This document shows, piece after piece, positions 8,309 through 16,724 of a stretch of 64,000 bases of DNA. This DNA comes from Methylobacterium sp. E-065 (GTDB lineage: Bacteria; Pseudomonadota; Alphaproteobacteria; Rhizobiales; Beijerinckiaceae). The position numbers and the translations under genes were made by a program. Every line of letters begins with the position of its first letter. Position 1 is the first letter of the stretch. The notes beneath the pieces were generated by a model. That model worked only from the letters and a program-made list of their open reading frames with translations. It did not search any database and was not told the origin of the DNA. Location of the stretch: contig NZ_JAKSYD010000303.1 in NCBI RefSeq assembly GCF_022829605.1, positions 1 through 64,000 on the forward strand, in the 5' to 3' direction.

Positions 8309-8947
8309 TCAGCGCTCGATGAAGCGGCGGCCGCGCGCGTCCTCGGCCTGCCAGCCGTGGCGCTCCAGCTCCGGATCGCAATGCTCCTCCACCGGATGGC
8401 CGACGCACAGATAGGCGACGAGCCGCCACGTCTCCGGCACCGACAGGATCGCGGTCACCGCCTCGGGTTCGAGGATCGAGACCCAGCCGACGCCGAGCCC
8501 CCGCGCCCGGGCGGCGAGCCAGAAGCACTGGATGGCGCCGACCACAGAATACGCCAGGGTCTCGGGCATGCTGGCCCGGCCGAGCCCGAGGCCGGTCTCG
8601 GTCGCCCCGTCGCAGAAGACCGCGAGATGGATCGGCGCCTCGCGCAGGCCGGCGAGCTTCAGCGCCCGGTAGCGGGCCGCCCGATCCGCGTCGTAGCGTT
8701 CCGCCGCCGCCGCGTTGCACCGGCCGAAGCTCGCGGTCACGGCGGCGCGCCGGTCGGGGTCCGAGACCCGCACGAACCGCCAGGGCCGGCTGTTGCCGAC
8801 CGAGGGCGCCCGGTGCGCCGCGGCCAGGCACGCGTCGAGTTGGCTCCCGTCGACCGGATCGGTCCGGAACCGGCGCACGTCCCGGCGCCACGCGAACAGC
8901 GCGTCGAGATCCTGCAGGAAGGTGTCGTCGAAGGCGGGCGGCCCCAT
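8309..8947 (-). CDS. bluB: 5,6-dimethylbenzimidazole synthase BluB
   Basis: The 212-residue protein from ATG 8947 is a nitroreductase-fold flavoprotein. The BluB signature FAWRRDVRRFRTDPVD is at the start, HRAPSVGNSRPWRFVRV follows, and GVGWVSILEP and YLCVGHPVEE lie in the second half. BluB splits reduced FMN with oxygen to make dimethylbenzimidazole, the lower ligand of cobalamin. In this window HpnJ, a radical SAM enzyme with an N-terminal B12-type domain, is a possible user of B12. The frame is open further upstream, but that stretch overlaps a terminator hairpin at 8993-9013 and is not coding. Confidence 0.92.
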   Translation of the reverse strand: MGPPAFDDTFLQDLDALFAWRRDVRRFRTDPVDGSQLDACLAAAHRAPSVGNSRPWRFVRVSDPDRRAAVTASFGRCNAAAAERYDADRAARYRALKLAGLREAPIHLAVFCDGATETGLGLGRASMPETLAYSVVGAIQCFWLAARARGLGVGWVSILEPEAVTAILSVPETWRLVAYLCVGHPVEEHCDPELERHGWQAEDARGRRFIER

Positions 8948-8986
8948 AACGGTGGCATACAAGCATCCCGGCCCGGACCGGAACAG

Positions 8987-9013
8987 AAAAAAGGCCGCCC
9001 GGATGGGGCGGCC
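8987..9013 (-). terminator. strong intrinsic terminator upstream of bluB
   Basis: On the minus strand GGCCGCCC-CATCC-GGGCGGCC is followed by six T. It is a perfect 8-bp GC stem with a U-tract, lying 40 bases upstream of the bluB start and pointing toward it. No minus-strand gene precedes it, since the next gene is divergent and starts at 9296. The transcript it ends must therefore be a leader or an sRNA. Confidence 0.75.
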
Positions 9014-9295
9014 TGAAGTCTTGGGTCTCGAAACCTCGGAGTGCCGGGTTCTGGGATCCCGACCGGCGACCGATGGCTGGGGAGCTGGGTCGCGGCGCCG
9101 GCCGGTCAAAAACCGGCGAGGTTCACCGTCTGTTGTGCCACTGCAACGCGGCTCGCAAAAGGCGCGAATCGGGCGGAACGGTGTTTTTTGTCGCTTGGGT
9201 GTGTCGCGCGCGCCACGACCGGGCCCGACCCCACCCTTGCGGGCGGCTGCGGCGGAGGCCATCATCCGGCAAAGCAACGGCGTGCGGGAGTTAGG

Positions 9296-9670
9296 ATGAC
9301 CGAGAGGATGGGCCCCGGGCCGGGGCCCGACGAGGCGGCGGGGCATGTGATTCCCTTTCCCGCCCGCGCGGAGCCGCCCCAGGTGGCCTTCAACCGGGAC
9401 GAATTGCGCGTGATCTTCAACCTCTACGGACGGCAGGTCGCCGCGGGCGAGTGGCGCGACTACGCCCTCGACTTCCGCCGCGACAAGGCGGTGTTCTCGA
9501 TCTACCGCCGCGCCTCCGAGATGCCGCTCTACCGGATCGAGAAGGATCCGAAGCTCGCCCGCCGCCAGGGCGCCTACGCGGTGATCGCCGCCAGCGGCCA
9601 GATCCTGAAGCGCGGCACCGAGTTGGCACGGGTCATCGCCGTGCTGGAGCCGGCGCCGAAGGCGGTCTGA
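9296..9670 (+). CDS. DUF2794 protein
   Basis: The 124-residue protein from ATG 9296 matches the DUF2794 family of alphaproteobacteria. After a short Pro/Gly-rich lead comes HVIPFPARAEPPQVAFNRDE, then NLYGRQVAAGEWRDYALDF and YRIEKDPKLARRQGAYAVIA. Function is not established; it is soluble with no membrane segment. The longer open frame upstream (to 9041) is not translated in this family and overlaps the bluB leader region. It is divergent from bluB and convergent with a dapA-family pseudogene. Confidence 0.88.
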   Translation: MTERMGPGPGPDEAAGHVIPFPARAEPPQVAFNRDELRVIFNLYGRQVAAGEWRDYALDFRRDKAVFSIYRRASEMPLYRIEKDPKLARRQGAYAVIAASGQILKRGTELARVIAVLEPAPKAV

Positions 9671-9680
9671 CCGGGCGAAC

Positions 9681-10542
9681 TCACGCGAGGGACATCCTGC
9701 GCACGGTCCCGGCGATCCCGGCCCGGACCTCCGGCGACAGCGGCCGGATCGGACGCGGCAGCTCGGCCTGGCAGAGGCCCGGGATGTCGACTAGCGCTAG
9801 ACGACCCGCAGGCTCGAATGGGCCTTGAACAGCTCCCAGAGCGGTTCGAGCGTCGCATTCAGCGCCCGGGCACGGTCCGCGTCGCCCGCCTCGACCGCCC
9901 GGACGATGACGCGGCATATCTGTGGGAACAGGCTTGCGGCGACGCTGAACCACGCGGCGCCCCTGGCGATCAGGGCCTCCGTGGCGTTCCAGTCACCGCT
10001 GAAGCCGATGGGAAAACCGGCCGGCGCTGCGACGCGCAGGGCGGAGACCCTGGCTCCGGCGGCGGCTTGTTCCGGCGCCGGACACCTGGCGGCTACCACG
10101 CCGGGCAGGCGTGCGATCCGGCCGGTCAGCTCTGGCGAGAACTGCACATCCGTGGCGTTGGGATCGTCGTAGATCACGAGCGGCAGGCCGCCCTCTCCGG
10201 CCACCGCCTCGAGATGCCCGACCAGCTCGGCTTCGGTGAGCGGCGTGTAGGAGACGGCGGCAAGGAGCCGCTCGGCCGCTCCCGCCGCCTGCGCATCCCG
10301 GGCCAGGCGGATCGCCTTGTCGGTGCGCAGCGCGCCAATGCTGGCCAGGAGGGGCGCTCGTCCGGAGACCGTCTCGGCGGCGATCTCGTCCGCCCGCCGC
10401 CGCTCGTCGCGGGACAGGTAGGCGGAGGTGCCGGTGCTGCCGAGCAGGCCGACCCAATCGACCCCCGCCGCCGTCAGAGGCTCCAGCAGTCGGCGCAGGG
10501 CGGCGGCATCGACGCGATCGGGAGGGCGGAGAGGCCGGTCAT
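9681..10542 (-). pseudogene. broken dihydrodipicolinate synthase (DapA) family gene
   Basis: Three reading frames must be joined to restore one DapA-like protein. Frame 1 starts at ATG 10542 (MTGLSALPI). After a small deletion near 10518 the protein continues in another frame (VDAAALRRLLEPLTAAGVDW, GLLGSTGTSAYLSRDERRRA, through to AHSSLRVV), which then hits TAG at 9799-9797. Adding one base there restores VVYALVDIPGLCQAELPRPI and a normal ending at 9681. The position of the Schiff-base Lys (family pattern V-K-N-P-A-P-E) reads A-R-C-P-A-P-E. Two frameshifts plus loss of the catalytic Lys argue for a true relic. A GTG-initiated 135-residue piece (10204-9797) could still be translated but lacks half of the barrel. 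Confidence 0.85.
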
Positions 10543-10581
10543 CCTGTGCATGTCGGCAGCGTAGCGCGCCGGCCGGTCAGG

Positions 10582-10614
10582 CAAAAAGAAACCCCGGCGG
10601 TTGCCCGCCGGGGT
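10582..10614 (-). terminator. intrinsic terminator of the Bax-inhibitor-1 gene
   Basis: A perfect 10-bp stem ACCCCGGCGG / CCGCCGGGGT with a 4-base loop (10591-10614) is followed on the minus strand by TTTCTTTTTG. It begins about 28 bases after the stop codon of the gene ending at 10642. Confidence 0.85.
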
Positions 10615-10641
10615 CTCCTCAACCCGTCAGTCCGTATCGCC

Positions 10642-11412
10642 TTAGCGGCGGTCGCCCATCAGGCTGAGCAGGAACTGGAACATGTTGATGAAGTCGAGAT
10701 AGAGGGTCAGGGCGCCGTTGACCGACATCTTGGCCGCCATCTCACCGTCGAAGCCGCCGTAGAGATACATCTCCTTGAGCTTCTGGGTGTCGTAGGCGGT
10801 CAGCCCCGCGAAGATCAGCACGCCCAGCACCGAGATGGCGAACTGGAGGGCCGACGAGGCGAAGAAGATGTTCACCAGCGAGGCGAGGATGATGCCGATC
10901 AGGCCCATCATCAGGAACGAGCCCATGCCCGACAGGCTGCGCTTGGTGGTGTAGCCCCACAAGCTCAGCGAGCCGAAGGCCGCCGCCGTGATGAAGAACA
11001 CCTGGACCACGCTACCCCCGGTGAACACCAGGAGGAGCGAGGACATCGACGCACCCATCACCGCCGCGAAGGCGAAGAACATCGTCCGCGCCGACGAGGC
11101 CGACATGCGGTCCATCCGCATCGAGAAGACGAAGATGAACGCCAGCGGGGCGAGCATCAGCACCCACTTGAGCGGGCTGAGATAGAGGGTCTGACCGAAC
11201 GGGGTCAGGATCGGGCGCGTACCCTGATAGGCCGCGACCGAGGCCATGTTCAGGCCGAGGGCGACGAGACCGGAGATCCCGAGGCCGACGACCATGTTGT
11301 TGTAGACGCCGAGCATGAAGGCACGCAGGCCCTGGTCGACCTCGACCTGGGTGCCGGCGTAGCCCGACGGCTGCTGGGTGCCGTACCGGAAGGGGCTGTT
11401 CTCGAATGCCAT
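10642..11412 (-). CDS. Bax inhibitor-1/YccA family inner-membrane protein
   Basis: A 256-residue protein with a polar N-terminus of about 25 residues (MAFENSPFRYGTQQPSGYAG) and seven predicted membrane helices. These include VVGLGISGLVALGLNMASV, VLMLAPLAFIFVFSM, FAFAAVMGASMSSLLLVF and ISVLGVLIFAGLTAYDTQKL. The FAGLTAYDTQKLKEMY stretch is the C-terminal BI-1 signature, with the Asp pair thought to sense pH or calcium. Bacterial YccA interacts with the FtsH protease, and homologues act as calcium-leak channels. It is monocistronic, with its own terminator just downstream. Confidence 0.93.
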   Translation of the reverse strand: MAFENSPFRYGTQQPSGYAGTQVEVDQGLRAFMLGVYNNMVVGLGISGLVALGLNMASVAAYQGTRPILTPFGQTLYLSPLKWVLMLAPLAFIFVFSMRMDRMSASSARTMFFAFAAVMGASMSSLLLVFTGGSVVQVFFITAAAFGSLSLWGYTTKRSLSGMGSFLMMGLIGIILASLVNIFFASSALQFAISVLGVLIFAGLTAYDTQKLKEMYLYGGFDGEMAAKMSVNGALTLYLDFINMFQFLLSLMGDRR

Positions 11413-11753
11413 GGGAGTTTCCTTGCGGAGGCTCTCTCAGCGTGGTGTTTCGGGCGAGGCCCACGCAGGACCTCTGGCGCCAGGCTGGCACCTCGAACCG
11501 GAATATGTTGCGCCCGCGCCTCCGACACAAGTGCCCTGCCACGGTTGCAGGGGCGGTTTTCGGTGTCCGGAGGATGTATTTTTGTCCATCGGATCAGGGA
11601 TTAAAACGCAGTCCCTGCTGGTGCGGGCCGCGTTCGACCCGCAATCGCCCGGCCCCTGCACTTCAACGGGTCCGGGCGAAATCTTGACGGCTGCTTAACG
11701 GCACCGGCAGATACGGCCACGCAACTCCGGGCGCCGCTGGCCGTCGCGGGGTC
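11413..11753. other. intergenic region between carbonic anhydrase and Bax-inhibitor genes
   Basis: 341 bases with no believable gene; overlapping small frames on both strands have shadow composition. The half next to 11412 should contain the Bax-inhibitor promoter on the minus strand. No repeat family or hairpin was recognised. Confidence 0.4.
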
Positions 11754-12494
11754 TCAGATATCCTCCATCCACTCCACGTGGCCGTCGGAGAGGCCGTAGC
11801 GGGCGCCCACGACCTTCACGGTGCCGGCGTTCAGCGCGTCCTTGATGACCAGGCTCTGGGTGGTGAGGCGCTTGGCGACCCGGCGCGCGTTGCTGCGCAC
11901 GGAGGCTTCGAGCAGGTCGCCGCCCAGGGTCTTGGCATCCAGAACCGCCGGCACGATCGGTTGCACCATCTCGCCGATCACGCCCGGGAAGGTCGCGTTG
12001 TTCTGCACCACCTCCACGGCTGCCGCGACGGCGCCGCAGGATTGGTGCCCGAGCACGATCACCAGCGGGACGCCGAGGACGCCGACGGCATACTCGATGC
12101 TGCCCAAAGCCGCCGTGTCGACGGTGTTGCCGGCGTTGCGGACGATGAACAGCTCGCCGAGGCCGCGCCCGAACAGGATCTCCGGAGAGACCCGGCTGTC
12201 GGAGCAGCCCACGAGCACGCAGAACGGGGCCTGTCCGCGCGCCAATTCGAGGCGGCGCTCGCGGCCGTTCGCCGCCAGCGACGGCGCCTCGTTCCGGAAG
12301 TTGGCGTTACCCTCCTTCATGAGCTTGAGAGCCTCGGCGGGGGGCAGCGTGGTCTTCGCCACCGGCCCGGCCGCCTGCACGGCACCGCTCGGCAGCGCTG
12401 TGGCCGCCAGGATACAAGCGGCCCCGAGTAAGAGGCGGCGGCGCCCGAAACGCGTCAGGCCGGTCTCGGTGCAGCAATCGCAATTGGCGTGCAT
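11754..12494 (-). CDS. exported beta-carbonic anhydrase
   Basis: A 246-residue beta-class carbonic anhydrase that interconverts CO2 and bicarbonate. Zinc ligands are Cys97 and Asp99 (VGCSDSR), His150 and Cys153 (GHQSCGA). The N-terminus carries a twin-arginine-like signal (FGRRRLLLGAACILAATALP) ending near QAAG, so the enzyme is probably Tat-exported to the periplasm, unlike the common cytoplasmic form. A Cys-rich leader (MHANCDCCTE) precedes the RR motif. A periplasmic anhydrase would help retain or supply CO2/bicarbonate, which fits one-carbon metabolism, but that role is inferred. Confidence 0.93.
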   Translation of the reverse strand: MHANCDCCTETGLTRFGRRRLLLGAACILAATALPSGAVQAAGPVAKTTLPPAEALKLMKEGNANFRNEAPSLAANGRERRLELARGQAPFCVLVGCSDSRVSPEILFGRGLGELFIVRNAGNTVDTAALGSIEYAVGVLGVPLVIVLGHQSCGAVAAAVEVVQNNATFPGVIGEMVQPIVPAVLDAKTLGGDLLEASVRSNARRVAKRLTTQSLVIKDALNAGTVKVVGARYGLSDGHVEWMEDI

Positions 12495-12657
12495 GAAGGC
12501 AGATCCCCCCTGGTTCCCGCAGCGCCATGCCGCCCGCAGGATTCTCCAGTGGCGTATCGAACGTCCCCCACCTTCCCTCTAATCCGGGCGTCCGGTGCGG
12601 CGTTTCGCTGCGTCGGTCGGGCGACGCCCCGCGGGCCCTGCGGGCGGCCCGACGCGC

Positions 12658-15234
12658 TCAGATCTGCCTCAAATACGGCGCGGGCTTCTGCCCCAGGATC
12701 CGCCACGTGCCCAGCAGCCCGAGCAGGATTGCCAGCGCCACGGCGGCGACCGCCGCCACCAGCGCCCCCGACAGGTCGAGGCGGAAGTCGAGGTGCATCA
12801 CCTTGGCCACGATCACCCAGCCGGCGAGGCTCCCGGCCATCAGGCCGAACAGGGCCGTGGCGAGGCCGAGCGCCGCGTACTCGATGGCGTAGGCCGAGAG
12901 CAGCCGCGACCGGCTCGCCCCCAGCACCTTGAGCACCACGGCGTCGTAGAGCCGCGCCCGGTGTCCGGCCGCGATGGCGCCCGCCAGCACGAACAGGCTG
13001 GCCAGCACCGCGACCGCGCTCGCCCCGCGGATCGCCAGGACCAGCCGGCCGACGAGGTCGCCGATCGCGTCGAGCGCATCCTTCACCCGCACGGCGCTCA
13101 CCGACGGGAAGGTCTTGGCGACATCCCGCAGGATGTGGTTCTCGGTGGCCGCGTCGGTGCCGCCCGGCAGGGTCAGGGTGGCGAGGTCGGAATGCGGCGC
13201 GCCGCGGAAGGTGCCGGGCGAGAACACCATCACGAAGTTGATGCCGAGGTTGCGCCACTCCACCCGGCGCAGGTTGAAGATCGTCGCGGTGAGGTCGCGG
13301 CCGAGCACGTTCACCGTCACGGTGTCGCCGAGCTTCAGGCCGAGCTGGCGGGCGAGGTCGGCCTCGAAGGAGACCAGCGGCTTGGCGCCCTGCTCCGGGC
13401 TCCACCACGCGCCCTCGGTCAGGTTCGAGCCCTCCGGCACCGTATCGCCGTAGGTGATGCCGCGGTCGCCGTCGAGCACCCAGGCGGCATCCTCCGGCGC
13501 GCGGATCTTGCTCGCCGGCACGCCGTTCAGGGCGACGATCCGGCCACGCATCATCGGCACGTCCTCGATCTTCCCGTTGGGCGCCGCGCGCGCCAAAAAC
13601 TCCCGGAACGCGCCCGCGTCCCGCGAGGGGATATCGAGGAAAAAGAGATTCGGCGCCCGGGCCGGCAGGGTCGCGCTGATCGTGCGGCGGACATTGGCGT
13701 CGATCAGGCTGAGCGTCACGAGGAGCGTCACGCCCAGGCCCAGCGACAACACGATGGCGGGCGTCAGCGCCCCGGGCCGGTGCAGGTTGGCCAGCGCCAT
13801 CCGGGGCGCCGGCCAGCGCGGATGCGGCAGGCGCCGGGCGAGTGCCATCAGGCCGAGCGCCACCAAATGCAGCAGGCCGAACGCGATGGCGGCGGCCGCG
13901 ATGAAGATCAGCGCCACCCGCCGGTCGAAGGCGGTCGCCACCGACAGCCCGACCAGCGCCGCGAGGCTCGCGGCCAGCAGGATTCGGTAGCGCCAGCGCG
14001 GGCTGACCCGGGCGGGATCGACCGTATCGCGGAACAGGCCGGAGACCGGCACGTCGTGGGCGCGGCCGAGCGGCGTGATCGCGAACGCGAAGGCGGTGAT
14101 CAGCCCGTAGGCGGCGGCGAGCGCCAGCTCCCCCGGGGCGAGCGTCGGGTTGAGCGGCAGCGGCAGGTCGGCGGAGAACAGCGCGTCGAGCACGAAGGGC
14201 AGGCTCGCGCCGACGACGAGGCCGATGAGGGTGCCGAGGCTGGCGATCAGCATCACCTGCGTCAGGTAAAGCGCGACCACCTGCGAGCCCGGCGCGCCGA
14301 CGCTCTTGAGGGTCGCGATCGAGGGCCGCTTGCGCTCGACGAAGGCGTGGACGGCGTTGCCGACGCCGACGCCACCGACGATCAGCGCGGTCAGCCCCAC
14401 CAGGGTCAGGAACTGCGTGAAGCGTTCGATGCTCTTGGCGAAGCGCGGATCGGCGTTGCTGCGCGAGCGGATCTCCCAGCCGGCCTCCGGGGTGGCGGCG
14501 CGGATTTTTTCCTGCACGGCGCCGAGGTCGGCATCCGAGGCGCCGGGCGGCAGGATGAGGCGGTAGCTCCAGCGGTTCAGACTGCCGGGCTGGACCAGGC
14601 CGGTCGCGCGCAATGTCGGCTCGGAGATCATCAGCCGCGGCCCGAAGCCGATACCGCCCGCGATCTTGTCGGGCTCGGACACGAGGGTGCCGCGGATCGC
14701 CAGCGGATGGCCGGCCAGCGCGATCCGGTCGCCGACCTTGATGTCGAGCCGGGTGAGGAGCGCCGGGTCGGCCAGCGCCCCCGGCACGCCGTCGCGCTCC
14801 GCCAGGAGGTCGGCGACGGGCGCCTGCGGATCGGTGGCGAGTTCGCCCGCCGCCGGGTAGGTGGCCGGATCGACCGCCTTCAGCTCGACCAGGGCCGCAT
14901 CGCCGCTGCCGGCCACCGCCATGGCCCGCAGGGAGGCGACGGTATCGAGCTTTCCTTCCCGCGCCAGGGCCTGCTTCTCTGCGTCGGTCGCCTCGCGGTT
15001 GATGAGGTTGTAGGCGAGATCGCCCCCGAGGATCCGGCGACCCTCCCGGCCGAGCCCGTCCGAGAGCGAGCGCGAGATCGACGCCACGCCCGCGATGGCC
15101 ATGACGCCGAGCGCGATGCAGGCAAGGAACACCGCAAAGCCCGAGAGCCCGGCGCGCAATTCGCGCAGGGCCAGACGCAGGGTGAGCGGGATGCGCCGGG
15201 GGGCGGGATCGGGGTGGGTGATCGTGCCGTGCAT
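12658..15234 (-). CDS. FtsX-like ABC transporter permease (YbbP type)
   Basis: An 858-residue double-MacB/FtsX permease. It has an N-terminal helix (SGFAVFLACIALGVMAIAGV), a first large periplasmic domain, three helices around 270-400 with the FtsX motif (HAFVERKRPSIATLKSVGAP), a central hydrophobic block, a second periplasmic domain and three final helices ending WRILGQKPAPYLRQI. ATG 15234 overlaps the TGA of the ATPase gene (ATGA), implying translational coupling. Together they form a YbbA-YbbP-like exporter of unknown, probably lipidic, substrate. An upstream start at 15291 would overlap the ATPase deeply and is rejected. Confidence 0.93.
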   Translation of the reverse strand: MHGTITHPDPAPRRIPLTLRLALRELRAGLSGFAVFLACIALGVMAIAGVASISRSLSDGLGREGRRILGGDLAYNLINREATDAEKQALAREGKLDTVASLRAMAVAGSGDAALVELKAVDPATYPAAGELATDPQAPVADLLAERDGVPGALADPALLTRLDIKVGDRIALAGHPLAIRGTLVSEPDKIAGGIGFGPRLMISEPTLRATGLVQPGSLNRWSYRLILPPGASDADLGAVQEKIRAATPEAGWEIRSRSNADPRFAKSIERFTQFLTLVGLTALIVGGVGVGNAVHAFVERKRPSIATLKSVGAPGSQVVALYLTQVMLIASLGTLIGLVVGASLPFVLDALFSADLPLPLNPTLAPGELALAAAYGLITAFAFAITPLGRAHDVPVSGLFRDTVDPARVSPRWRYRILLAASLAALVGLSVATAFDRRVALIFIAAAAIAFGLLHLVALGLMALARRLPHPRWPAPRMALANLHRPGALTPAIVLSLGLGVTLLVTLSLIDANVRRTISATLPARAPNLFFLDIPSRDAGAFREFLARAAPNGKIEDVPMMRGRIVALNGVPASKIRAPEDAAWVLDGDRGITYGDTVPEGSNLTEGAWWSPEQGAKPLVSFEADLARQLGLKLGDTVTVNVLGRDLTATIFNLRRVEWRNLGINFVMVFSPGTFRGAPHSDLATLTLPGGTDAATENHILRDVAKTFPSVSAVRVKDALDAIGDLVGRLVLAIRGASAVAVLASLFVLAGAIAAGHRARLYDAVVLKVLGASRSRLLSAYAIEYAALGLATALFGLMAGSLAGWVIVAKVMHLDFRLDLSGALVAAVAAVALAILLGLLGTWRILGQKPAPYLRQI

Positions 15235-15935
15235 CAGGCGGTCACCGCCTCCTCGATCTGCCCCGAGCGCAGCCGCACGGTGCGGTCGCACAGGCGGGCA
15301 AGGCCGTTATCGTGGGTGACCAGCACCAGGGTCGCGCCGCGGTCGCGCTTCAGCCGGAACAGGAGATCGACGATCTGCCGGCCGGTGGCCTCGTCGAGAT
15401 TGCCGGTGGGCTCGTCGGCCACCAGGATCGCGGGATCGGGGGCGACCGCCCGCGCGATGGCGACGCGCTGCTGCTCGCCCCCCGAGAGCTGCGCCGGGTA
15501 ATGGTGCAGCCGGTGCCCGAGGCCCACCGCCTCCAATTCGGCGCGGGCCCGCACCAGGGCGCCGGGCCGGTCGGCGAGTTCCAGCGGCAGCGCCACGTTC
15601 TCAAGCGCCGTCATGGTCGGCACGAGGTGGAAGGCCTGGAACACGATGCCGATCCGCCGGCCCCGGAACCGGGCGAGCGCGTCCTCGTCGAGGCGGACGA
15701 GATCGGTGTCCTCGATGACGACGCCGCCGGAATCCGGCCGCTCCAGCCCGGCCATGACCATCAGCAGGGTCGACTTGCCCGAGCCGGACGGGCCGACGAG
15801 GCCCACTGCCTCGCCGCGGCCGACGCTGAGCGAGATCCCGCGCAGGACATGGACCCGGGCGGCGCCGCGGCCGAGGCTGAGATCGATGTCGGACAGCGCG
15901 ATCGCGGGGGCATGTCCCATCTTGTCTTGGCTCAT
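15234..15935 (-). CDS. ABC transporter ATP-binding protein (YbbA/LolD type)
   Basis: A 233-residue ATPase from ATG 15935. The Walker A motif GPSGSGKST is at 48-56, the Q-loop in GIVFQAFHLVPTMTALENV, the signature LSGGEQQRVAIARA, the Walker B ILVADEPTGNLDEATG and the switch His in VTHDNGLA. These features place it in the LolD/MacB group that pairs with FtsX-like permeases, here the coupled gene downstream. It is divergent from a TesA-like esterase gene, the same arrangement as E. coli ybbA-ybbP/tesA. The frame extends to 16055 with Arg-rich sequence that is not part of the family. Confidence 0.95.
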   Translation of the reverse strand: MSQDKMGHAPAIALSDIDLSLGRGAARVHVLRGISLSVGRGEAVGLVGPSGSGKSTLLMVMAGLERPDSGGVVIEDTDLVRLDEDALARFRGRRIGIVFQAFHLVPTMTALENVALPLELADRPGALVRARAELEAVGLGHRLHHYPAQLSGGEQQRVAIARAVAPDPAILVADEPTGNLDEATGRQIVDLLFRLKRDRGATLVLVTHDNGLARLCDRTVRLRSGQIEEAVTA

Positions 15936-16028
15936 CGTGCGGACGATCTGTGGGCGATGACGAGCATGGCGCGCGAGGTCCTGTCTTGGTTTCGATCTTG
16001 GCTGCACGGGCCGTGGTTGCACCGCGAT

Positions 16029-16724
16029 ATGGGTCGCGCATTGGGGCCGCGCCATGATGGCGGCGCTGTGTTCCGGCGCACGGCCCTGTTTGCCGCAGCG
16101 CTAACGCTCCTGATGGTCCCTTTCATGACAGCTCTGCAGGCCGCCCCGGGCGGCCCGATCAAGCTCGTTGCGCTGGGCGACAGCCTCACCGCGGGCTACA
16201 AGCTCCCGGCCGACGCCGCCTTCCCGACCGTGCTGGAGCGCCTGCTCAAGGCCAAGGGCGTGGACGCGACGGTGGCCAATGCCGGCGTCTCCGGCGACAC
16301 CGCCACCGGCGGGCTCGACCGGGTCGACTGGTCGGTACCGGATGGGACCGACGGGGTGATCCTCGAACTCGGCGCCAACGACATGCTGCGCGGCACCGAC
16401 CCGACTGTGACCGAGGGCGCGCTGTCGGCGATCATCGCGCGGCTGAAGGCGCGCGGCATCCCGGTCCTGCTCGCCGGCATGCAGGCGTCGCCCAATCTTG
16501 GGCCGGACTACAAGGCGCGGTTCGACGCGATCTACCCGACACTCGCCAAGCGCTACGACCTGATGCTCTATCCGTTCTTCCTCGACGGGATCATCGGCGA
16601 CCGGGCACAGCACCTCGACGACATGCTGCACCCGAACCGGCAGGGCGTCGAGACCATCGCGTCCCGCATGCTGCCGACGGTCGAGACGTTTCTGGGCGGC
16701 CTCCGGCAGGGGGCGTCGCGGTAG
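16029..16724 (+). CDS. TesA-like arylesterase / GDSL lipase, exported
   Basis: From ATG 16029 the product is 231 residues: a signal peptide (RRTALFAAALTLLMVPFMTA, cleavage near LQA) and an SGNH hydrolase. Block I is VALGDSLTAGY (catalytic Ser52), block III is GANDML and block V is DDMLHPNRQG with Asp and His. It is homologous to periplasmic acyl-CoA thioesterase I/lysophospholipase L1 (TesA). Starts at 15957 or 15966 are also in frame but would put about 45 polar residues before the signal. It is divergent from the YbbA/YbbP-like ABC genes, and thpR overlaps its stop. Confidence 0.93.
   Translation: MGRALGPRHDGGAVFRRTALFAAALTLLMVPFMTALQAAPGGPIKLVALGDSLTAGYKLPADAAFPTVLERLLKAKGVDATVANAGVSGDTATGGLDRVDWSVPDGTDGVILELGANDMLRGTDPTVTEGALSAIIARLKARGIPVLLAGMQASPNLGPDYKARFDAIYPTLAKRYDLMLYPFFLDGIIGDRAQHLDDMLHPNRQGVETIASRMLPTVETFLGGLRQGASR

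Noticed and set aside
9121..9150. GCCACTG sequence upstream of bluB as a cobalamin riboswitch
   Set aside because: It is on the wrong strand for bluB, and the other conserved elements of the B12 riboswitch core (AAxGGGAA, GxCCxxxACTG context) are not found nearby.
12595..15501. 968-codon plus-strand frame over the ABC permease gene
   Set aside because: It is antisense to the clear FtsX-like permease. Its composition is dominated by Arg, Gln, Gly and Ala, typical of a shadow frame.
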